Source: Thelonectria olida (taxonomy: Eukaryota > Ascomycota > Sordariomycetes > Hypocreales > Nectriaceae). Taken from it: a stretch of DNA of 64,000 bases. Where the stretch lies: NCBI GenBank assembly GCA_020736575.1, contig JAGPYM010000003.1, positions 1,364,001-1,428,000 of the forward strand, given 5' to 3'. Under the pieces are notes generated by a model that saw nothing but the letters and a program-made list of their open reading frames with translations, searched no databases and was not told the origin of the DNA. The position numbers and the translations under genes were made by a program. Positions 22,568 through 33,345 of this stretch are shown piece after piece (position 1 is the first letter of the stretch; each line of letters starts with the position of its first letter).

Positions 22568-23178
22568 CTATTGCAGGGGAAAGGAGGTCTGGGGAAGGGA
22601 TTCGAGGTGCTTTCGGTGGTGCTCGTTGGCCTAGAATCCATTAGTGGCTCACTCTTAGACAACATGGACAACGAAGGAACGGGTATTCCTACGTAAGGGA
22701 TGCCACAGTAGTTGCAGCTAGCAATCTCGGCCTTGTCAGTGTTGATGAAGATCCTGGGGTGACCGCCGGGGCCGCCACCACCATCACAAGCGACGATTCG
22801 GTCATGGGTCCATCGAACAGGCTGCTTGTGAATCAATTCCATGGCGGATTGAGGTTGGGGCTACTAGATGGTTAGCCGCGACTTTTCCCGGTCTTCCGAT
22901 CTTGGTTACTGTTGTACCTGGACGCTGAAGTCGGTCTGCTCGAATCGAGGGCCAGTCATGGCCGCGGCACGGGGCTTCTGGCTCTTGGACCAGATGCCGA
23001 CACGGTTGGGAGCCTGGGTGATCTCGACGGGCTTGGACTCTTCGACAGCAGCGGGGGACGTCTCCGTCGACTTGGAAACGGCGGCCTCGAGTTGTCGGGC
23101 GGAGGTGGTGAAAGCCCGCTGGGAGAGGCGCGCGTTGCGCGCAAAGGCACCAATTGCCCTCAATTGAGACGTGGCCAT
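22568..23178 (-). CDS. NADH dehydrogenase (complex I) zinc-binding subunit, NDUFS6 family
   Basis: Exons 23178-22918, 22860-22693 and 22630-22568 (minus) give 163 aa. The third exon was found by frame: after CGIPY a GTAGGA donor opens a 62-nt intron, and the last exon encodes ANEHHRKHLESLPQTS then a stop, which is the family C-terminus. Reading through instead gives an unrelated tail. The N-terminus (about 1-30) is an arginine-rich mitochondrial presequence with RAFTTSARQL. The zinc site is formed by Cys in VACDGGG, His in GGHPRIFIN, and the two Cys of SCNYCG. NDUFS6 sits in the peripheral arm of complex I near the N/Q module junction and is needed for late assembly. It shares a 383-bp divergent promoter with the MPP6-like gene. 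Confidence 0.9.
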
Positions 23179-23561
23179 TGCGATTGCGTCTAGAATCGGG
23201 TGTGCGGATCGAATCGACGATATTCGGCTCGTGATGGCAGTCGGAGGGTCCTGAGGCAGTCGAAGCTGCAGAGGTCTTGAGATTCGGATCCGCTATTTAT
23301 CCGGCCCGAAATAGTTTCTACTGTGACGGAACCCAAGAAAGCATTTTTGCCAACTCAAACACGGTCTTTGACCTAATCCCCGTCATTGTCACGAATTCAA
23401 GTGCCCGAGTCGATTCTTTAATGTTATAATTCAGTAAAACGCGCCCGTCCTGGTAGTCAATCTCAGCGCGATCGTTCCTCAACTTGATTATCGACAACAC
23501 ATCGACCTACCATCAACTTTCAACGAAACCATTCGCATTTTCCCCATACCTTCCCGACACG
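23179..23561. promoter_or_regulatory. divergent promoter, NDUFS6 / MPP6-like
   Basis: The 383 bp separate two start codons pointing away from each other. No CCAAT box was found here, unlike upstream of PET100 and TACO1. T/C-rich DNA lies just before the plus-strand start. Confidence 0.5.
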
Positions 23562-24433
23562 ATGGCGCCCGAAACGCCTAGAGGAGTCTCTTCGAGACTT
23601 CTCACAATGAAGTTCATGCAAAGGGCCGCTGCCTCAGCTTCCTCAGCAGGATCTCCGGAATCAGAAACACACTCTGCGAAGAAGCGCAAACTTGGTCATT
23701 CGCACCCAGAAGGTCGAGTCGACCTGAACATCGACCAGGCAGCAATTAAGGCGGCGTTGGAAGACCAGGAGAGCAAACGTCTGGCGGCTTTGGATAAGCA
23801 TGTTGGTGGCGACACACGTTGGGTTCTCAAGAACTCGTGGGCTGGTCCAAAAGCTGCAGGGACTGCAAAGGCACCGCTGAATATTGTCTACGTCGGATAC
23901 GGCGATATTGATTCATCTAACGAGTCAGGCGACAATGAAGATGCGCCGGCGCAAGGACGAATGTCAACACGTAACTTTAGGAAGAGCTCCAAGACAGAGG
24001 TACGCTAATCGCCTATGACAGCGATAACAGTCACGCATGCGCCGGATATTTTCTAACACCCCATCAGAATGAGAAGAGGCCAGAAGACGATTCAGATGAC
24101 TCGAGCGATGATGATGAATCAGACGCGTCTGATGAAAATACTCCAGGACGAAAGCGAAAGTCATCAAGTGATGGTCGTCAATCTCAATCTCCATCAAGTC
24201 GCTCACGATCTAGATCTCGTTCCCGACAAAGCCAGGAAATTACGAAAGCAAAGGAGTTTAGGGACAAGAGAAAGAAGAAGGAAGTGAAACTCAGCAAAAT
24301 CACCTCGATCTCGTCCGGAGGTGGCAACCAATTTTCGCCATCCAGTAACAAGACCATGACATGTTACAAGTGCAAACAGCCTGGCCATAGAGCTGTAGAT
24401 TGTCCAGGGTCTGGCGGAAGATCAAAGAGGTAA
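23562..24433 (+). CDS. MPP6-type nuclear exosome cofactor with CCHC zinc knuckle
   Basis: Exons 23562-23999 and 24068-24433 (68-nt intron, TTCTAACAC branch site) give 267 aa. The start SSRLLTMKFMQRA matches the MPP6 signature (LSKNLLRMKFMQRG in human), which contacts the Rrp40 exosome subunit. The middle WVLKNSW and GRMSTRNFRKSS correspond to the second and third conserved MPP6 boxes (GRMSFRGFN in human). After residue 147 the protein is acidic and then RS-like (SRSRSRSRS), followed by a C-X2-C-X4-H-X4-C knuckle (Cys245, Cys248, His253, Cys258). Human and yeast MPP6 lack this knuckle as far as I recall. MPP6 helps recruit the Mtr4 helicase to the nuclear exosome for rRNA and RNA surveillance. 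The knuckle suggests extra RNA contact. Confidence 0.85.
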
Positions 24434-27400
24434 CGATGCTCCGGCATGAATTGAGATGTTGCTCAATTTTCCTCCCATCACAGCAGAGTCATCACACCTC
24501 CCACGACTGTGTGTGCTTCCTTCTCTGTGCATGCTTTATGTTGAGTGGAGTTGAACCCTTGGGTATCATCCATTGCTGGTGGGTCATGAACCCTTCTCGT
24601 TTCGTGACAACCTTGACACGCTCCCCTTCTGACACCATTGTGAAAGACGTGTCTATGGTGGATGGTCAGCGTACCTACCTTATATGATTACCCACATCAG
24701 GAGAGCATCTGTGGCCTCGCGCGCCTTCCCGATGTCGGAGGAATTCCACTTCCAGATAGCAATAGCGCAGATAGCTTACTACCTATCTGTACCTTAATGA
24801 ATGGATATAAAACGGCGAAAAGGTGTTTACGATATGGCTACTAACCCTGTTCAAACTAAGAAGTTGAGTGCCATATATTTGAGTTTAATGGGCGATGTTA
24901 GTGTCCAGGTCTCGTTAACGACCTCCGACGCCAAGAGATTGGCTTCTCGACGGCGCCCATGCCACGTTGAAGAATCAGGCATAGAAGGCGAAATTATGAA
25001 TAGAAGACGGACTAGAAGATGCTCCTCAACGTGGTGGCACCCATGCCGCTTTGCTCATGGAGGAAATAAGAAGCGAGCTACGTATCAGGCTCTGGCTGGA
25101 TGGGATTGCATACATAAACACATCGGTACATACAAGCAATTAGGCATAAAGTAGAGTACCTACGACGTAGTATATGCGAGTGTAGGCTGTGGTGGGCGGG
25201 TGTGATGGTCAATCTGCAACTAAGGCAAGGATCAAATCCTAGACCTGGACGCAGAGCAACAAGTCACCCAGAGCGGTCGCAGCGGACTTGAATCATGTGC
25301 TTTTAAAATGCAACACAGCATGTGTGAAGAGACAGGAGCAAACGTACCGTTCGTATTTGGTATGCTCGCTCGCTCAAACACTCTCCCGCTGTTAGTGACG
25401 TGAGTCCCAACTCTCTCTCCATTTACTTCATACTTCGTACCCCGGCTCTTCAAGGCTGGCCTGCAGCATCATATGATTGCACCACTTCCTCATCGTCTCG
25501 AACAAATATGGAGTTGTCAGACGGTCTCGACCGCACGTGTCACCTTGTCCGTTGGGCTTTGGCCGGTGCACTAACGCAACGGAGGTAGCTTTGGTTCTAT
25601 TCTCCGCAAAGATTCCGACTGGACAATTCGGGATAATGGATGAGAGGGCAAGACACCTGCGAGACCGCCAAGACTTGAGGGGGGCTGGAATGTTACTGAG
25701 GAGTGACTCGAGATCATGCCCTGTCAGGGATCTGCGCTCGACGACCCTGATGAGCCTCCCAGGGGGGTGCAATAAGGGGAAACATGGAAGCAATGCCGTG
25801 ACATTAAGACTGGAGCTGGGCCGGGTGAGCGAGAGGTTGACTTCCGGAAGCTTGAATGCTTCTGACTGGGGGAGACCGCAGTTGTCATCCGCGCAAGGGC
25901 CAACATTAGGGATGTGCAGTCCGGGGAGGATTGGGGGGAGGGGAGCGGCATGGGCGGGTTGACAAGGGGAGGGAAGCGCGGCAGAGCGATGAAAGCGGCT
26001 CAGGTTTGGGGATGGATGGTTAGAGGGCGGTTAAATTAAGGTCCCAGGATAGATTGAAATGTTTGGTGTTTGATGTTTCATTTTGCATGATGAGCAAAAT
26101 ATACTGAAATGTTTGCAGACTTGGTTTCACTCTTGAAGGATCGTAGTTAATGTGCGACTGTACATAGTTGTTTGTCTTCTATCTTGTGATGTAGGCTCGT
26201 CGGCTCTTACCTCACTGTTTGTATCGTCAACTGACATGACCGTAGTCCATCTTGTGATTTGGCGTTTTGAGCCTGGATGGGTTTGGGCGTGGAATGGTGT
26301 AGCAGCATGACATTGAAGCATCCATATCACATCGTCGGCTTGAATCACGATAGTCGTTTGTATGTGAATTGGACTCTAGACTCCGAGTATAAATTGGCTG
26401 CCTAGGCTGGGAATTGCTGAATGCTCTTTCTTTGTAAATTTTTTGCTCAACAATTCCACCGTCTCTGCTTGTTGCGTCTCTCGACAAGCACCTGTCGTCA
26501 CCTCTCGCAGGCATTCGACTGCATATCTCGACAGCTTTATTGCATACCAACTCAACCCCCTTGCTTCCTGTAGGTACGTCGTATACACCGGCCGCGAATT
26601 GACGCCCTGAATGTTTCCAACGCCCATGTTGGTTGGCGGAGGGGACTCTCCAGTTCTGCAGTTCGCGCATAAGGTTGGTCGTTCCATCACTAAACGTATC
26701 CATACTGTCAGTCAGTCAATCAATCAACATCTCACCCATCCTGTGCCACGCCCACGCGACTTCCAACGCCGGATCGAAACGATTTAGCGCCCGAAAGCGG
26801 TACGTGGATCCAACAGAGTCAAGCCCCGCACCGAACCGACAAGGTGCTCAACTCATCAATCAACACGACTCATCTCATTTCACCTCGCTCCAGGAAACCG
26901 AGTCGTCGGGGGCTCGAGAATCGAAGACGGCTAAGATAAGCTTGCTCAGGTGACATATATGATTTTTTTTCCTTTCTTGGTGAGTCATGCCTTGCTCTTG
27001 CTGCCCTTTCTCTTGTCCGTGGCCACCACCACCTTTGGTTGTGTATGCGATGGATGTTGTCTGTCTGTCTGTCTTCTTGGACTGCTTGCAATCAACTACA
27101 AGAGACCATATCAAGCGCCGCCAGTTCCTCTTCTCTCCGGCTCGCTCCTCGTCGACGCTGGGGTCACCACCGGGCCGCGGCCGTCCGGGGATCTAAGGAC
27201 CCCTAGTTACAACTTCCGCCTCGCCTCCTATGCCACCCCGGTCAGCCCGCCACTTTTTCTCTTTTTAGTTGGCCTGGGCAATCCCTGCGTTGCCGCCCAT
27301 AACGGTGCCGCAACCATGCCGCGGGGCTGGTGCTGTCCCTCAAGGTCCCTCCATCCCCGCGACCGCTGCGTTGCCTCGATGGCCGGGCACCGCACCCAGG

Positions 27401-29826
27401 GAAGGTTTGCGAGGGCGCCACTTTGACGGTGAAGGGACCACATGGCTATCAGGAGTCGCGCAATCGTGTGTCGAGAGAATGCGACCTTGTCTAGCATTGG
27501 ATTGGCATTGGATGACCCAATGCTCCCATGCCATGTGCTAGAGACTCAATGCCAGAGGGGGAACAAGAATAGCCGGCCTCGGGCACTCGTTTGTCATACT
27601 CGACCAATACTAACAACAAGGATAGAACCACAGAAACTTTCTCCCAGGTCGGATTCCCGGAATCCATTGAGGCTTGAGAAAGCTCCCGGTGGACCCGAAT
27701 CTCCCTGCAACAACTCCATCCAGATTCCCTTTCGTAAAGGTAAGGTTCTACCCAGAGCACGTCGACGTCAGCACCTGAAGGCAAAGGTGGATGGCCCGGC
27801 GCTTAGTGACTGGGTTTCGCATCAGAAGCTGAAGCCACCATGCGAATACATCTGTCATCATCATCGTCATCACCGCCACCTCCTTTCCTCCCTGTAGACA
27901 ACGGAAGGGAAGGGAAGCAAAAATTCGTGCAATTGACTGATCAGGACCTGACCTGAGTTGGTAGTTTTACTCGGGTGACCTCCCCTTACAAATCGGTTAC
28001 ACTTGCGGTGAGGTGTTTGCTTAGTTCTTATCGCCCCTCATCGACTCTTCCCCCTCCCTTTGGTGGTTGAAAGAGAAAAGAGGAAAGACGAAGAGAGATC
28101 TGTGTCAAGGTACTTTGTAACGGCATCTAGACGGCAACGAAACTGGCATCTTGCTGACTGCGCAGGCCTACAGCACCGTCCCTGTACAAGATCTGCTTCG
28201 TACTCGCAGCTTCGCATCACACAGCTGTGTTACTTCCCTCGCGTACCTGCTGAAGAAGTGAACAAGTGTTGGAAGACACGGCTTTTGTACCAGGTTCGAT
28301 CTGAGACCTGCCCGCGCTACGGCTAACTACTAGTACCTAGGTACCTACTGCACTCAGCAGTGCAACCTCCGCTGCTAAGGCACAGTTGGGGCTTTTGAAG
28401 AGGGGGACAAGGTATTTGATCCACCGCGCGGTTGTCGTGCACGCGGCCGAGTGTCCACCAACACGCCGACCGGGGCTTTCCACAGAAGGTCGCAGAAGTG
28501 CGAAGCTATCCAAGAAGCCACCTTGCCAACAAGGTGCTGCATATTCGGGCGCTGCCAGCTCCCAGTCGTACAGAATACAAGATCGTCCTGTCCCGGGACG
28601 AGATAGGTGCGACTTTTGTTCCAGCATTCTAGACGCCATCTTCGAATCCTCTTCGCTCATAAACCACGCGACAGGCGTCTGATCCCTATCAATATCTGGA
28701 CCCACAAACCTCAAGCTGCAAGAGCACCTACCTAAGCTGCACCTACCTACCTAGGTACCTTGACAGCAGGACAGAGAAACTGCTACCAAACAGGTACCTA
28801 CCTACCTGCCTTTCCTCTGCTTCTTTTTCTTTCTGTCTTCCAGCACTGCAATTGCCTTTTCTCTCTTTCCCACTTGTCGAGCAACACTAGAGGGGAGCGG
28901 CAGCATCAGCCAGCACCCAACAAAACTCAAACTTTGCCCCGTCGTCCCTCCCTCCTCGTCGAGCGGTCCTCCAGCTTCCCACCATCACCCACAGCGCCCA
29001 CATCGTCCAAGTCTTCGGGACTGGATACTCGCCGCAATAGCGGCTCCACAAGAGGTGATCGCCTCCTCCTCGCACAGACCCCTGGACTGTCGAGGGCGTA
29101 ACCAGCTTTGCCAGCGCCGACTGCCTTGGCCCTTGCCTGCGTTGCTTCTTAAGTGGTGGCGCTCCCCCACTACCCTCCACTGTCCCGTCATTCTGCTTGC
29201 CCTCTCCAGCTGCCCTGATTGATCTCAAGGGCTCACAGGCTGACAAGTGAAGAGAACAGGCTCCGACCAGGGTACGAAGCCTCGATCGGTGGCAACCATC
29301 CATCATCCCGAGTCTCACACGTCTCCAAAGTAACTTGACCTTGTTACTGCAGCTGCAGCTGCATCTGCACGTATTACACAAACCAATCCCCTTCGAATCC
29401 GGCATTTTCCAGGCGTCTAAGTCGGCTTCAGCCTCTTCGAAAAAGCCAGCTTCGACCCCAGCTTCAGCTACGCACATCGACGGGCTGTGCAGGGGCAACA
29501 TAAAGTATTAGTCCTCGTACTTTCCATCCTCTTGCGTCTAGCATTCAAGTTCATTGCCGCCGCCAAGGCCGCCCATCTTTTCTTCTTCGCCTTCCCAGCC
29601 TCTGCCGCGGCTGCCTTGTACTTTTACTTGGTACTTTTCTCTTGTGCATTCGCCGGACTCGGAACCAGGTGTAGTTGTGTCTTCCCACCTTGCGACAGCT
29701 CTGGTTGCCGACTTTTTTCAATCTCCCTCGCACGCTTGATACAGCCTCAGCCCGACAGAATCTGGTTTCCCAGTGTCGTCCCAGTATCAGTGTCTAGCTA
29801 TCACTGCTCAGCAATACCGTCCTACC
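24434..29826. other. 5.4-kb region without a recognisable gene
   Basis: No open frame here has a family match or a coherent exon chain. 24.6-25.2 kb is relatively A/T-rich; 25.5-26.0 kb is G-rich; 27.1-27.4 kb is G/C-rich. From about 28.3 kb there are clusters of CCTA/TAGG words with palindromes (28333-28344 and 28748-28757). From 28.8 to 29.8 kb the DNA is pyrimidine-rich, as expected for the leader of the insulysin gene. No tRNA-like A and B boxes were found in a plausible pair. Confidence 0.5.
28333..28812. repeat. cluster of TACCTAGGTA-type palindromes and CCTA tracts
   Basis: GTACCTAGGTAC (28333-28344) is a perfect 12-bp palindrome and TACCTAGGTA recurs at 28748-28757. Runs of ACCTACCTAC lie at 28728-28750 and 28796-28808. 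The inverse arrangement TAGGTACCTA appears at 21013-21022. Function unknown; such words are common in intergenic DNA of related fungi, to my recollection. Confidence 0.6.
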
Positions 29827-32800
29827 ATGCCTCACTCACAGCATGGGGAAGAGGCCCCTGCTGCCGTGTCCGCCGGGCCTCCCACCCCGGTCATGGTCAC
29901 GGATCACTTGGAGAAGCCATTGCTTGACGACCGAGACTATCGAGTTATTCGGCTGCACAATGATCTCGAGGCTCTGCTAGTCCACGACCCCGAGACGGAT
30001 AAGGCCAGTGCTGCCCTCGATGTCAACGTTGGTAATTTTAGCGATGAAACGGACATGCCTGGTATGGCTCACGCCGTTGAACATGTAAGCCTCGACAAGC
30101 TTCTCAATGCCGTCAATTGAGTGCCTTGGCAACATAACTGACTCTGACCCCCCCTTGTAGCTCCTATTCATGGGTACCAAGAAGTTCCCCGTCGAGAACG
30201 AATACAGCCAGTATTTGTCTGCTCACTCGGGAAGTTCCAATGCCTATACCGGCCCTACGTCGACGAATTACTTCTTCGATGTGGGTGCAAAGCCTGCGAA
30301 TGACGAGAACCCCTCTGACAGCAACCCCTCGCCTTTACTTGGGGCTCTCGATCGTTTTTCTCAGTTCTTCATTGAGCCCCTCTTCCTCCCTAACACTTTG
30401 GACAGGGAGCTGAAGGCTGTTGACTCGGAGAACAAGAAGAATCTTCAGAATGACACTTGGAGACTTCATCAGCTCGAGAAGTCGCTCTCAAACCCCAAAC
30501 ATCCCTACTGCCATTTCTCAACTGGCAACTTTGAGGTCCTAAAGACGCTCCCCGAAGCCCGTGGTGTTAATGTGCGGGATAAGTTCATTGACTTCCACGC
30601 CAAGCACTACTCCGCGAACCGGATGAAGTTGGTAGTCCTTGGTCGAGAGTCGCTTGACGTCCTCCAAAAATGGGTTGTGGAACTGTTCTCTCCTGTTGTT
30701 AATAAGAATCTCAAGCCTAATCGCTGGCCCGATGAGCTTCCTTTCCGGCAATCCGAACTGGGCATGCAATGCTTTGCGAAGCCTGTCATGGACTCGAGGG
30801 AGCTCAACTTGTACTTCCCCTTCATCGATGAGGAGTTCATGTATGCTTCGCAACCTAGCAGGTATATTAGCCACCTGATTGGACATGAGGGCCCCGGAAG
30901 TATCATGTCCTATATCAAGGCCAAGGGCTGGGCTAATGGCCTGAGTGCTGGCGCATATCCGATTTGCCCTGGCACTCCAGGTGTTTTTGATGTGCAGGTT
31001 CGCCTGACGGAGGAGGTAACCAGAGTTTGACTACTTTTGGCACGATTCAATCGCTAATGTAATTCTATAGGGTCTAAAGAACTACCCCGAGATTGTGAAG
31101 ATCTTCTTCCAGTACGTCAGTCTTCTCCGTGAGACGGAGCCCCAAGAATGGATCTTCGAGGAGCAAAAGGGAATGGCGGATGTCGATTTCAAATTCAAGC
31201 AAAAGACGCCAGCCAGCCGTTTTACGTCCCGAATCAGTTCTGTCATGCAAAAGCCTTTGCCCCGCGAGTGGCTTCTGAGCGGACACAGTCGCTTGCGGAC
31301 ATTCGAACCTCAGCAGATCAAGACGGCTTTGGATACCCTCCGCCCAGACAACTTCCGGATGGCAGTTGTGTCTCGAAGTTTCCCTGGCAACTGGGACCAG
31401 AAGGAGAAGTGGTACGGAACGGAGTACCGATATGAAAAGATTCCTAGCGACTTGATGGGCGAGCTCCAGACGGCAGCTTCAGTCACACCTGAAAAGCGCC
31501 TCTCGGCTCTCCACCTGCCGCACAAGAACAACTTCATTCCCAGCCAACTCGAGGTCGAAAAGAAGGACGTTGCGGAGACTGCTCTGGCCCCTCGCGTGCT
31601 TCGAAACGACCCTATCGCCCGTACTTGGTGGAAGAAGGACGATACCTTCTGGGTACCCCGTGCGAACGTTATTGTCGGCCTGAAGTCGCCTATCACCCTA
31701 GCTTCAGCCGAGAACAATGTCAAGGCTCGCTTGTTCTCAGACTTGGTTCGGGACGCCTTGGAAGAGTACTCGTATGATGCTGAGCTGGCCGGTTTACAAT
31801 ATAATGTCAGCCTTGACAGCCGTGGCTTATACCTGGACATTAGTGGTTACAACGACAAGCTTCCAGTTCTTTTGGAGCAGGTTACAACAACCATGCGGGA
31901 TATTGATATCAAGGAGGACCGTTTTGAAATTGTCAAGGAGCGACTCACTCGCGGGTACAACAACTGGCAACTCCAGTCATCCTATCACCAAGTCGGCGAT
32001 TACACTAACTGGTTAAACGCCGAGGAGAGGGATTTTGTTGTCGAGGAGCTGACTGCGGAACTCCCCAGCATCACCGCTGATGGTGTCCGACACTTCCAAA
32101 AGCAACTGCTTGCTCAATTGCATATCGAGGTTTATGTCCACGGCAATATGTACCGGGAGGATGCATTGAAGCTGACAGACATGGTGGAGTCTATCCTGAA
32201 GCCTCGTGCACTGCCTCAGTCCCAATGGCCCATTCTCAGGTCACTTGTCCTACCCCCTGGCTCCAACTATGTCTTCCACAAGACTTTGAAGGACCCTGCT
32301 AACGTCAATCACTGCATTGAGACGTGGTTTTCTGTTGGAGAGAGGGGCGACCGAGAACTTCGTGCCAAGACCCTCCTTCTCGACCAGCTCCTCCACGAGC
32401 CAGCTTTCGACCAGCTCAGAACGAAGGAGCAACTCGGCTATATTGTCTTCAGTGGAGCTCGAGCCTGCTGGACGACATACGGACTCCGATTCCTAATCCA
32501 GAGCGAGATGACGCCCGAATATCTCGACTCTCGCATTGAGGCTTTCCTCGGCAGGTTTGGTGAGACATTGCATAACATGACGGAGACCGAATTCGAAGGC
32601 CATAAACGAAGCTTGATCATTCGACGCTTGGAAAAGCTGAGGAATCTAGACCAGGAATCGTCTCGACACTGGAGTCAGATTTCGAGCGAATTCTACGATT
32701 TTGAGCTTGGTACGTAGACATGCATTTCTTGAGCGACTTGGGGAGGCAATCGGCTAACTAGTAGCAGCCCATCATGATGCGGCCAACGTAAAACGCTTGA

Positions 32801-33345
32801 CAAAGCAGGAAGTCTTGGACTTTTACAATAAACACTTCCATCCATCCTCGACCCAGAGGGCCAGGTTGTCTATCAAGCTCCATGCTCAAGGAAAAGCTGA
32901 TGGTGTTGAAGAGCGACAAGAGGAGGCAAAGAAGAAGGCGCATGAGTCTGCAGAGGAGGAGAAGCAAAAGTTGAAGGAGGAATACGCCAAATACTTCGGC
33001 CAAGATTTGAACGTGGACACGACGATGCAAGGCCTTCTAGAGGGCTTAGGCTCGAAGGATCCTGCTCCAGCAATCTGGCAGAGTGTCGAGTCCCTTGGCT
33101 CCTATCTCCGAGAGGGCCTCAGAATATCTGAGAAGGCAATCTCAGTGCTGCTAGAGCAAGCAAAGACGCTCGGAGTTACGCAGACGAAGCCAGAGCACCT
33201 GCTCGCTGTTAACGGCACAACAGCAGCTGACTTTGCTACGGAAATCACGGACGTACGCACCTTCAAGTCAAGCCTGGTGGCGAGCTCAGGAGCGCGACCC
33301 GCCAAGGACTTGACTGAATACGAAGACACGGACGCGAAGCTATGA
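29827..33345 (+). CDS. insulysin-type M16 zinc metalloprotease (Ste23/IDE family)
   Basis: Exons 29827-30084, 30161-31015, 31071-32709 and 32768-33345 give 1109 aa; yeast Ste23 is 1027. The inverted zinc motif HxxEH is His82-Ala-Val-Glu85-His86, and the first intron falls directly after His86. The third zinc ligand is Glu176 in ELKAVDSENKKN. FMGTKKFPVENEYSQYLS and AYTGPTSTNYFF are typical of the active N-terminal quarter. The remaining three M16 repeats form the closed chamber; the C-terminal half contains RTKEQLGYIVFSG, the conserved substrate-binding segment. A charged EEKQKLKEEYAKYFGQ helix and an extended tail of about 70 residues are additions. Ste23 processes a-factor precursor in yeast and IDE degrades small peptides. 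No signal peptide, so cytosolic action is expected. An in-frame ATG at 29773 would extend the protein by 18 residues. Confidence 0.95.

Noticed and set aside
22549..22842. NDUFS6 read straight through to 22549 as one exon
   Set aside because: The read-through tail is unlike the family, whereas splicing at 22692/22631 gives the conserved ANEHHRKHLESLP ending.
26950..27426. Plus-strand 158-codon frame beginning with a signal-peptide-like stretch
   Set aside because: The hydrophobic start comes from a T/C-rich tract and the rest has no conserved pattern; cysteine spacing is not that of a known effector family.
28288..28315. GGTTCGATCTG resembling a tRNA B box
   Set aside because: No matching A box, acceptor stem or anticodon arm could be formed around it.
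28887..29501. Minus-strand 204-codon frame
   Set aside because: Lies opposite the pyrimidine-rich leader of the insulysin gene; the low-complexity composition explains the lack of stops.
24434..29826. Retrotransposon or DNA transposon remnant
   Set aside because: No reverse transcriptase, integrase or transposase motif, terminal repeats or C-to-T-mutated A/T-rich block was seen.
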